The notes under the pieces are model-generated. The model was not told the DNA's origin. It searched no databases and was given only the letters and a program-made list of their open reading frames with translations. From NCBI GenBank assembly GCA_937890485.1, contig CALBXN010000226.1, forward strand, positions 1 through 10,191: a stretch of 10,191 nucleotides of DNA. Direction: 5' to 3'. Within the stretch, counting starts at the first letter, position 1, and each line of letters begins with the position of its first letter. A program made the position numbers and the translations under genes. Source of the DNA: an uncultured Treponema sp. Lineage in GTDB: Bacteria > Spirochaetota > Spirochaetia > Treponematales > Treponemataceae. Positions 1 through 5,480 of the stretch are shown in pieces.

Positions 1-5
1 CGCCG

Positions 6-90
6 CAAGTTTTGTGAAGCAAAACTTGATTGTAAACCGAAGGTTTACTAAAAGCCTTGCAAGCGAAGCGCAGCACTCGCGAGACGAGGC
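6..90. repeat. Cluster of small stem-loops with GAA-containing loops
   Basis: Consecutive inverted repeats are visible. CAAGTTTTG (6-14) pairs with CAAAACTTG (20-28) around loop TGAAG. GTAAACC (32-38) pairs with GGTTTAC (42-48) around loop GAA. A more GC-rich stretch at 54-90 begins GCCT and ends AGGC, and contains the palindromes CTTGCAAG and CTCGCGAG plus GCG-AAG-CGC. The GC content stands out from the AT-rich surroundings. It could be a dispersed repeat family or the 3' processing/termination region of a gene upstream of the window. There is no clean U-tract directly after the two perfect stems, so a classical terminator is not clear. The hairpins are seen directly; the role is inferred. 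Confidence 0.55.
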
Positions 91-180
91 AATTTTGGCT
101 GAGAGCATTTTTTGTACGAATTTATCTAAATACACAATTTATCATGTGATTTTTAAGCAAGTTTTACACTCTTGATTTTT

Positions 181-210
181 TTGTCATTCTGTCTTATTGT
201 TTATTATAAA
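181..210 (+). promoter_or_regulatory. Possible sigma-70 promoter for the haemolysin III-family gene
   Basis: TTGTCA at 181-186 and TATAAA at 205-210 are separated by 18 bp, which would place the transcript start near 217 and leave a short leader carrying AGGA at 221-224. An alternative reading is TTGATT at 172-177 with TATTGT at 195-200 (17 bp). In such AT-rich DNA both are plausible and neither is strong. The rest of 91-234 shows nothing further that I can support. Confidence 0.3.
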
Positions 211-234
211 TTTTGTTAAAAGGATGGTTCTAAT

Positions 235-1110
235 ATGTCAGAAATCCAAACTATACAAGCAGAAGATGTTTCTCCAAAAAAGAAACTTAAAATAGAAGCA
301 AAACAGAAAATTAAAGAAATTAAGCTTCAGGCAAAGAAAGATATTGCTGAAACAAAATACAAACTATTTCTTGATTTAAAAAAAGATAACAAAAAAGCTA
401 TCGATAAGGCTTGTAGAAAAATCGAAAAAAAACGCATGAAAGAAATTGCAAAAGCCGAATACGAATCAAAGCCCAAGCGATATTCTATTGGCGAAGAAAT
501 TTTCAATTCTATCACTCATGGAATTGGGGTTGGTCTTGCAATAGCAGGATTAGTTTTGTTGATTGTTCGTGCTGTACAAAAAGCTCCAGTTGAATTTCTT
601 GGTTCTTATGTAACTGGTGTTTCTATCTTTGGTGCTTCAATGATAATTCTATATTTGATGTCAACTTTGTATCATGCTTTAACTCCTTATGGTGCAAAAA
701 AAGTATTTGCAATTTTTGATCATTGTTCAATTTATATTTTGATAGCAGGAACTTACACTCCATTTTGTCTAGCATTTTTGCGTGGCGCTTTAGGTTGGAC
801 AATTTTTGGCATCATTTGGGGACTTGCTGTTTTAGGAATTGTATTTTATGCAATTTTTGGTTCTAGAATGAGAGTCTTATCTGTAATCACTTATGTTTTG
901 ATGGGTTGGTTAATAATCTTTGCCTTCAAGCCAATGAAAAACGCTCTTTCTCAAACAAGTCTTGCTTTCTTACTTTCTGGTGGCGTTGCTTATATGGTGG
1001 GTGTAATTTTCTACGCCATGAAAAAAATTAAATGGACTCACTGTATCTGGCACTTATTCGTGTTGATGGGAACAGTACTTCACTTCTTTTCTGTAATGTT
1101 TGCAATATAA
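235..1110 (+). CDS. trhA: PAQR/haemolysin III-family membrane protein with charged N-terminal extension
   Basis: This 291-residue integral membrane protein matches the haemolysin III/TrhA branch of the PAQR family (adiponectin-receptor-like, seven helices). Family landmarks are NSITHG at 91-96 entering helix 1, STLYH at 143-147, FDH at 161-163 and HCIWH at 269-273, followed by H283. In the family the helix-2 His and the C-terminal His pair bind a metal (Zn), and here they would be H147, H269 and H273. Known bacterial members have been linked to membrane-energetics homeostasis; the haemolysin name is historical and toxicity should not be assumed. Residues 1-82 are unusual: very rich in Lys/Glu/Ala, predicted helical, perhaps a cytoplasmic coiled coil, whereas typical members begin near YSIGEEIFN (83-91). 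The start is ATG with AGGA 10 nt upstream. The gene converges on the LuxR-type gene. Confidence 0.9.
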   Translation: MSEIQTIQAEDVSPKKKLKIEAKQKIKEIKLQAKKDIAETKYKLFLDLKKDNKKAIDKACRKIEKKRMKEIAKAEYESKPKRYSIGEEIFNSITHGIGVGLAIAGLVLLIVRAVQKAPVEFLGSYVTGVSIFGASMIILYLMSTLYHALTPYGAKKVFAIFDHCSIYILIAGTYTPFCLAFLRGALGWTIFGIIWGLAVLGIVFYAIFGSRMRVLSVITYVLMGWLIIFAFKPMKNALSQTSLAFLLSGGVAYMVGVIFYAMKKIKWTHCIWHLFVLMGTVLHFFSVMFAI

Positions 1111-1121
1111 AAATCAAAACT

Positions 1122-1162
1122 GATAGCACGAAGTCGAGAGTAAAATAAGATTTTGTGCTATC
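1122..1162. terminator. Weak bidirectional inverted repeat between convergent genes
   Basis: GATAGCAC (1122-1129) is exactly complementary to GTGCTATC (1155-1162) with a 25-nt loop. It lies just after the haemolysin III-family stop and overlaps the stop codon of the opposite-strand regulator. It may serve as a shared transcription end for the convergent genes. The long loop and absence of a good U-tract on either side make this uncertain. Confidence 0.35.
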
Positions 1163-1961
1163 GAAGTTCATCTTCTATAACAAACTGAACAAGAAGCATA
1201 TAAAGTTCATTGATGTTTTTTACATTGAATTTGTCAAATACTTCTCGCATTTCTTTTTTTACAGTTGATGTACTTGTAAAATATTTTTCCCCAAGTTCTT
1301 TATAACTGGATTTATTTTTTAGATAATCTTTTACAAATTTAATTTGTCTTTCTGATAATCCAAATTCTTCAAGGTTGATTTTACTTCCTCGTTCAGGTAA
1401 TTTATTTAAAATTTCTAAGTTATTTTTTGCTGGAATAAAAATTGAAAATGTGTGTTCCATTTTTTTATAAACATAAGCATAAAATCCTGCAAAGAAAAAT
1501 GAAATTACAAGTTCAAGAATAAATCGTTGTATTCCAAAAGGTATTAAACTCAAAACTGTCAAAATCCAAATTAAAACAAAGATAAAAATTTTTTTCTTAG
1601 GATTGGTTGTAAAATATTTGTTTGCAAATAAGAGAACAAACATTGCAGAATACAAAAATGCTCCAAGAACTTCGTAACCAGTTAGAGCTGTACAAATTCC
1701 TTGTACAAATAAAATTAAACATTGAAGGCGATAATTTTCTTTTATGAATAAAAGCACTAGACAAAGAAAAGCTGATAGTCCATTTATTATTGGAACAACA
1801 GTTGTATGAAAAGGAATAACGGTTGGAATATCATTATCGTTTATGATGCTTAAAATTGTTGCTGTTAAAAGTACTGAAAAGGCAGAGATTAACATAATTT
1901 TTTCATACTTTTTTTTCTTGTAAAATTCTGATTTTCCTTTTTTATCTAAAACACTATCCAT
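1158..1961 (-). CDS. Membrane-anchored LuxR-type (GerE-fold) transcriptional regulator
   Basis: From the ATG at 1961 this is 267 residues. About six hydrophobic helices (roughly 22-40, 55-73, 79-95, 97-114, 124-141, 146-165) are followed by a short linker and a LuxR/GerE-type helix-turn-helix at about 199-258. That domain includes LSERQ (202-206), YKELGEKYF (220-228), TSTVKKEMREVFDKF (231-245) and NINELYMLL (249-257), in the same layout as the family consensus LTxRExxVL...EIAxxLxxSxxTVKxHxxxIxxKL. No receiver or autoinducer-binding domain is seen, so the signal is probably sensed in or through the membrane. An in-frame TTG at 1982 would add seven residues; neither start has a clear Shine-Dalgarno. 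It is transcribed away from the lipoprotein set at 2185, whose promoter carries paired palindromes, making it the natural candidate regulator (inference). Confidence 0.8.
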   Translation of the reverse strand: MDSVLDKKGKSEFYKKKKYEKIMLISAFSVLLTATILSIINDNDIPTVIPFHTTVVPIINGLSAFLCLVLLFIKENYRLQCLILFVQGICTALTGYEVLGAFLYSAMFVLLFANKYFTTNPKKKIFIFVLIWILTVLSLIPFGIQRFILELVISFFFAGFYAYVYKKMEHTFSIFIPAKNNLEILNKLPERGSKINLEEFGLSERQIKFVKDYLKNKSSYKELGEKYFTSTSTVKKEMREVFDKFNVKNINELYMLLVQFVIEDELR

Positions 1962-2002
1962 AACAAAAATTTTATCATACAAGTTTTTTTAACACAACGA
2001 AA

Positions 2003-2020
2003 ATTTTAAAAATTTAAAAT
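2003..2020. promoter_or_regulatory. AT-only inverted repeat upstream of the LuxR-type gene
   Basis: ATTTTAAA (2003-2010) and TTTAAAAT (2013-2020) form a perfect 8-bp inverted repeat with a 2-nt centre, 42 bp upstream of the regulator ATG. It could be an operator or part of its promoter, but it contains only A and T, so chance is a real possibility. I see no convincing -35/-10 pair for the minus strand here. Confidence 0.25.
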
Positions 2021-2056
2021 GCCACTTGGTAATTTTTTATTGAAGCCAAAAAGTTT

Positions 2057-2078
2057 AAAAATAACCGTGGTTATTTTT
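2057..2078. promoter_or_regulatory. Palindromic operator 1 of the lipoprotein set
   Basis: Two 10-bp arms, AAAAATAACC (2057-2066) and GGTTATTTTT (2069-2078), flank a central GT. The core AATAACCGTGGTTATT resembles operator 2, and the centres (2067.5 and 2088.5) are 21 bp apart, so both sites face the same side of the helix. Being upstream of the -35, at about -79 from the predicted start, the position suits an activator better than a blocking repressor. The binding protein is unknown; the divergent LuxR-type protein is the first candidate. Confidence 0.7.
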
Positions 2079-2082
2079 TTAG

Positions 2083-2094
2083 TAACCGCGGTTA
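2083..2094. promoter_or_regulatory. Palindromic operator 2 of the lipoprotein set
   Basis: TAACCGCGGTTA is a perfect 12-bp palindrome containing the only CCGCGG in an otherwise AT-rich region. Its centre lies 24 bp upstream of the first base of the -35 hexamer, at about -58 from the predicted transcript start. It shares TAACCG/GGTTA half-sites with operator 1. Confidence 0.7.
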
Positions 2095-2111
2095 TTTTTA
2101 AACAAAACAGA

Positions 2112-2140
2112 TTGACAACGCAAAAATTCCTCAAGATAAT
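2112..2140 (+). promoter_or_regulatory. Strong sigma-70-type promoter of the 2185 lipoprotein set
   Basis: A consensus -35, TTGACA (2112-2117), is followed by an exact 17-bp spacer and -10 GATAAT (2135-2140). The transcript should start near 2147, giving a leader of about 38 nt. The 29 bp at 2090-2118 recur with one mismatch at 8985-9013, again placed on the -35 of a lipoprotein gene, which supports it as a real promoter. An in-frame TTG at 2140 lies inside the -10 and so cannot be the translation start. Confidence 0.8.
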
Positions 2141-2148
2141 TGAATCAT

Positions 2149-2160
2149 CTTTTGCAAAAG
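2149..2160. promoter_or_regulatory. Palindrome at the start of the transcript
   Basis: CTTTTGCAAAAG is a perfect 12-bp palindrome beginning about 2 nt after the predicted transcript start. A shorter palindrome with the same TTGCAA core, GTTGCAAC at 9043-9050, sits at nearly the same place in the second copy of the promoter. It could be a downstream operator or an mRNA 5' element; function unknown. Confidence 0.35.
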
Positions 2161-2184
2161 TTAAATTTTTATTGTGAGGTTTTT

Positions 2185-3720
2185 ATGTTAAGGAAAATTT
2201 TAAAGAATTTGGAAGTAGGAATTACAAAAGTAATTTCAATTTTTATGTCATGTAGCATTTTGTATGCTCCATTAATGGGATGTCAACAAAATACAGTACA
2301 GCAACAAGTTGCTTATACTACTACACAAAATGTCCTTTCTGATAATTCGGTTGTATCTAGTGTAAATAATGAAAAAGGTGGAGTTTCTGTATCAGGAAAA
2401 GTTGAAATTGAAACAGTAGAACAATCTGAAAATTATTTTACAAATCCTAATGTTTCTATAATTTCGGGAGATAAGTTTGTAAATTTAAACTCAGAACAAA
2501 AGAAAGCGATGATTAAAAATCTAAAAGGACTACAAAGTAGAAATTCTGATACAGAAGAAACAACATTGAATGATGTGAATTTTGAATTAGAAAATTCAAG
2601 TCAATTAACAGAAACAGATAAACTTATTTATGATAAGATGATAGAAAATATTTCAAACTCAGAAAGTTTTTCAGAAGAAAAAATATCAGAGAAAATTGAT
2701 GAATATTTATCATTTGATGGATTAGAAAGTGACATTGAACAAGCAGTTTCTGAAATTACTTTATCTCAAAATGTTGTTTCTAGAAGTGGTGATGTTCAGA
2801 TATCTGAGGAAGACTTGGAGAAATTAACAAGTACTATACAGGAAGTTGTAAATAATCACACAATGGAAATGGCAACCATGACATTACCTGTAGCAGATGA
2901 ACTTTCTGAAGCTGGTTTTGAAGTAATAGATGAAACACTAAATTCTACAAGTGAAAATTCAATTGTTAATGAAGAACTTTTACAAGCAGTAGAAAATACT
3001 ATCCAAAAATATAATGCATCTCAAGTTCAACCACGCTATTTAGATGATAGTGCTATAATAGTAAGTGACAGAAAAGAATTAGGAACATTATTACAGACAA
3101 GTGGAAGTTCAGTTAATAAAGCAACTAAAACGGGAGATATTTTGTATGTTCACGGACCAGGAAGAGGTGATGTAATTACAGGCCATGCTGCCTTGTGGGA
3201 TGCAAGTAAAAAAATGTTTTTTACAGCTGATAGAGAAAATAGCAAAGAAAAATTAAAAACTACACATTATTCGATAGAGCATCAAATTACAGATAAGACA
3301 GATATACAAAATCTTAAATTATTACATGTAAATTCTTCTAAAACTCAATCTGAGATACAAACTGTAATAGATAAAAATGTAAAAAATTATGATAACAGAG
3401 AATATGCAATAAAATTAAGAAAGAGTAATGATTCGAAGGGCTTATATTGTTCTCAGGTTGCTTGGCTTATTTGGGACGATTTAGGTGTAAATATTGATGG
3501 TAGTATATTTGCTTCAAGTTTTACTGTTAGAAACCTTGTTCCTAAAGTTCTATCAATGACAATTAGTTTAGGGCGGATTAGAATCACAATCTCAATTGTT
3601 ATATTTGTTGTAGTACTAACATTATTTACTTGTGATTTAGTATATCCATGGGATATAGTTATTGATGGAGATACAAAAGAATATTGTAGAGTTGGTAAAA
3701 AAGATCCAGGAGCATGGTAA
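2185..3720 (+). CDS. Lipoprotein with permuted papain-like (YiiX/NlpC-P60-type) amidase domain
   Basis: The ATG at 2185 has GAGG 5 nt upstream and gives 511 residues. A basic N-terminus and hydrophobic segment end in lipobox LMGC, with lipid attachment at C33. Residues 34-305 are low-complexity, rich in Ser, Glu, Asn and Thr, and look like a flexible or helical stalk of unknown function. Residues about 310-500 match the permuted papain-like fold of YiiX/YebB/YycO-type hydrolases: TKTGDILYVHG (314-324), GHAALWD (333-339) with candidate catalytic H334, GLYCSQVAWLIWDDLG (419-434) with candidate nucleophile C422, and a terminal VYPWDIVIDGDT (486-497). This order, His before Cys, is the permuted form. 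Relatives cleave amide or acyl bonds in cell wall or lipids; the substrate here is unknown. Oddly, a hydrophobic stretch (about 467-483) sits between the Cys motif and the PWDI strand. The gene ends one base before the next ATG, suggesting translational coupling. Confidence 0.75.
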   Translation: MLRKILKNLEVGITKVISIFMSCSILYAPLMGCQQNTVQQQVAYTTTQNVLSDNSVVSSVNNEKGGVSVSGKVEIETVEQSENYFTNPNVSIISGDKFVNLNSEQKKAMIKNLKGLQSRNSDTEETTLNDVNFELENSSQLTETDKLIYDKMIENISNSESFSEEKISEKIDEYLSFDGLESDIEQAVSEITLSQNVVSRSGDVQISEEDLEKLTSTIQEVVNNHTMEMATMTLPVADELSEAGFEVIDETLNSTSENSIVNEELLQAVENTIQKYNASQVQPRYLDDSAIIVSDRKELGTLLQTSGSSVNKATKTGDILYVHGPGRGDVITGHAALWDASKKMFFTADRENSKEKLKTTHYSIEHQITDKTDIQNLKLLHVNSSKTQSEIQTVIDKNVKNYDNREYAIKLRKSNDSKGLYCSQVAWLIWDDLGVNIDGSIFASSFTVRNLVPKVLSMTISLGRIRITISIVIFVVVLTLFTCDLVYPWDIVIDGDTKEYCRVGKKDPGAW

Positions 3721-3730
3721 AATGAAAAAA
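3708..3730 (+). repeat. Duplicated ribosome-binding/start block, copy 1
   Basis: This 23-bp block contains AGGAG, the TGGTAA that ends the upstream gene, and ATGAAAAAA starting the next. It matches 4925-4947 at 22 of 23 positions, the only change being A3720 to G4937. AGGAG lies 9 nt before the ATG at 3722, strong evidence for that start over the in-frame ATG at 3662. Confidence 0.7.
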
Positions 3731-4864
3731 GTGATAGTAAATATTTTTTGTATACTAATGATATTTTTGTTTGTAGGTTGTATATGGTTTAAGGAAGAAA
3801 GTTCTTTGCTAGATACAAAAGTAAAGCGAATAACACACAAGTTTAGTGTAAATGAAAATCAAGTATATTTTGGCTTTTGGACTGATCACTATAGTGATGA
3901 AAATTGGCAGATGTCAACTTTTGTAATAGATGTAGAAAAAAAAGATATAATATCTCGGATTGTCTATAGCGAAGATAAAGGCGAGAGTATGGCGATAGAA
4001 GTTGTACCTTATGATGGTAAACTTTGGTTACTAGGTGCTCCAATGAGTAAAAAGACCTTAGTATTTAATCCAGAAACGGGAAAAACAGAAAATGTAATAG
4101 AATATGAAGAATGTAATCAACAAAGAATAAATGTCTTGCCATCAATAGATAAAGCACTTGTTATGCATGGATATCATTATGAAGAAGGCTGTTCTGTAAG
4201 TGTAATTGATTTAAATACAAAGAAATATGAAGGGATTGTTTATATTGATGATTTGTTTACAGAGTTACACGATATAGAAGGAAAAATCTATGGTTGTGGA
4301 AATGATTATTTGTATGATGAAACAAAAGAAGGCTTTGGAACTTATGAGCTTAAAGGAAAAAAGTTAGAATTTACACCAATTTTGATTTCTGCTATGCAAG
4401 CTGATGAAGGACGTATAGGTAATAGGGGGTCTTCTTCTTTAGTATTGCCAGATGGAACAATTGTAATACGAGATAGAACTTATGGAATAACAATTCGAAA
4501 TCCAGATGGAAGTTTGCAACATATTTATGCAAAAGGATATGAATCAGAACATTACAGTTTGGGAAACATATACTATTCAGAAAAACTAGAAAGGATATAT
4601 GTTTATGCAGGTTTAGATCATAATTATGCGTATTTGGAAAAGAATGAACAAAATGAATGGAATTGGAATAAAAAACATTTTTTAGATTTTGAAGAAGAAT
4701 CTTATTCCAGTACTTTTTTTAAAAATGATATAATTATGATAGCAGATGACTATACAGAGACTAAAGAATATTATGTAAAATTCTACGATGCAGCAACATT
4801 CGATTTAATAAAAGAAGTTAGGTGGAATTTATTCACAGATGAAAAAACGGTTATAGAAAAATAA
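3722..4864 (+). CDS. Lipoprotein, possible beta-propeller, function unknown
   Basis: From the ATG at 3722 (AGGAG at 3708-3712) the product is 380 residues. MKK, a hydrophobic core and FVGC give a lipoprotein signal with lipid attachment at C20. An upstream in-frame ATG at 3662 would hide the signal and overlap the previous gene, so it is rejected. The mature part is a series of short beta-strand-like segments with recurring patterns such as VIDVEKKDII, VFNPETGKTENV, VIDLNTKKYEGI, VLPDGTIVI and FYDAATFDLI. This is the feel of a WD/YVTN/PQQ-like propeller, but I cannot assign a family. It follows the papain-like lipoprotein by one base, so the two are very probably cotranscribed and may act together on the same side of the membrane. 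ATA isoleucine codons are noticeably frequent compared with aspS. Confidence 0.8.
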   Translation: MKKVIVNIFCILMIFLFVGCIWFKEESSLLDTKVKRITHKFSVNENQVYFGFWTDHYSDENWQMSTFVIDVEKKDIISRIVYSEDKGESMAIEVVPYDGKLWLLGAPMSKKTLVFNPETGKTENVIEYEECNQQRINVLPSIDKALVMHGYHYEEGCSVSVIDLNTKKYEGIVYIDDLFTELHDIEGKIYGCGNDYLYDETKEGFGTYELKGKKLEFTPILISAMQADEGRIGNRGSSSLVLPDGTIVIRDRTYGITIRNPDGSLQHIYAKGYESEHYSLGNIYYSEKLERIYVYAGLDHNYAYLEKNEQNEWNWNKKHFLDFEEESYSSTFFKNDIIMIADDYTETKEYYVKFYDAATFDLIKEVRWNLFTDEKTVIEK

Positions 4865-4892
4865 ATCACAAACAGAAAAGTACAAAATGTGT

Positions 4893-4914
4893 AATGTAAA
4901 AAAGTAAATACATT
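4893..4914 (+). other. Weak AT-rich hairpin between lipoprotein and barrel genes
   Basis: AATGTA (4893-4898) pairs with TACATT (4909-4914) around a 10-nt loop, followed by TTTAATTTT. It could attenuate or partly end transcription between 3722-4864 and 4939-5412, but the stem has little GC. No clear promoter is seen in this 74-bp gap, so readthrough from 2112 is likely to feed the barrel gene. Confidence 0.2.
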
Positions 4915-4924
4915 TTTAATTTTA

Positions 4925-4947
4925 AGGAGCATGGTAGAATGAAAAAA
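4925..4947 (+). repeat. Duplicated ribosome-binding/start block, copy 2
   Basis: 22 of 23 bases match 3708-3730, again with AGGAG 9 nt before an ATGAAAAAA start. Here the block is not the end of a coding region, because the previous gene stops at 4864. The copied GGAGCATGGTAG looks like a remnant of a ...Gly-Ala-Trp-stop gene end, as found in copy 1, suggesting this gene was joined to a copied 5' flank. Confidence 0.65.
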
Positions 4948-5412
4948 CTATGTGTGTTTATTATTGTGTTATTATGTCTTGTTTGTTCAACTTATGGATT
5001 ACAATTAGGAATTTCTGTAGAGCCAATAGGTCCAAAGATATCATATACTTTTGAGGATGCAAATTTACATCTTTCTGTAGGTCCTACTGTTCTTTTTTCA
5101 TTAGGTTTAGATTGGGAATTTTTTCGAATTGATTTAACACCTGAGAATTTTTTTAACTTTGGTTTTCAATTTGGAGCAGGTACAACTCTTTTTATTATTC
5201 CAATAGATTTTTTATGGCTAGTACAAACTATTTATCCTATTGCAGGTATTCATATGGATTGGAATTTTAAGAAGATGACACTAGAATTTTTTCTACAATG
5301 GGAACCTTGTATGTATATAGATTGGTTTAGTCTAGAAGGTGCTACTTTGTCTGATTTTTTTGCTCCCGAACTTTTACTTTGGAATCAAATCGGTTTTAGA
5401 TTTAGATTTTAA
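4939..5412 (+). CDS. Small secreted protein, probable outer-membrane beta-barrel
   Basis: 157 residues with a typical signal peptide: MKK, hydrophobic 5-17, and probable cleavage after STYG at residue 20. No lipobox is properly placed. The mature chain alternates hydrophobic and polar residues with many aromatics (LHLSVGPTVLFSLGLDW, FNFGFQFGAGTTLFII, MTLEFFLQWEP) and ends IGFRFRF. A terminal aromatic strand ending in Phe is typical of outer-membrane barrels assembled by the BAM machinery. The size suggests roughly 8 strands, which is an inference. The start is supported by AGGAG at 4925-4929. It is the last gene of the set begun at 2185, which would put two lipoproteins and a barrel in the same envelope. 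No specific family is recognised. Confidence 0.75.
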   Translation: MKKLCVFIIVLLCLVCSTYGLQLGISVEPIGPKISYTFEDANLHLSVGPTVLFSLGLDWEFFRIDLTPENFFNFGFQFGAGTTLFIIPIDFLWLVQTIYPIAGIHMDWNFKKMTLEFFLQWEPCMYIDWFSLEGATLSDFFAPELLLWNQIGFRFRF

Positions 5413-5443
5413 TTTTTTATCCTATAGCAAACTTAAACAAGCC

Positions 5444-5472
5444 TTGAATAACACTCTTATTTACAGTAAAAT
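5444..5472 (+). promoter_or_regulatory. Probable aspS promoter giving a near-leaderless mRNA
   Basis: TTGAAT (5444-5449), 17 bp, then TAAAAT (5467-5472). A transcript start 6-8 nt after the -10 falls at about 5478-5480, immediately before the ATG at 5481. No Shine-Dalgarno is present in front of that ATG, which fits a leaderless or very short-leader transcript. Confidence 0.45.
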
Positions 5473-5480
5473 TATCTACT

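Noticed and set aside
2..175. Open frame without a start, possibly the 3' end of an upstream gene
   Set aside because: It is open for 57 codons but crosses the hairpin cluster and the peptide resembles nothing I know; without sequence to the left it cannot be supported as a gene.
2140..2184. TTG start at 2140 extending the papain-like lipoprotein by 15 residues
   Set aside because: It lies in the -10 element, before the predicted transcript start, has no ribosome-binding site and would displace the lipoprotein signal; ATG 2185 fits better.
3662..3721. ATG at 3662 extending the second lipoprotein by 20 residues
   Set aside because: It overlaps the previous gene and puts a charged segment before the signal peptide; ATG 3722 has AGGAG at ideal spacing.
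2185..5412. Toxin-immunity locus reading of the papain-like gene and its partner
   Set aside because: Both products carry export/lipoprotein signals and no toxin-delivery domain or typical small cytosolic immunity protein is visible.
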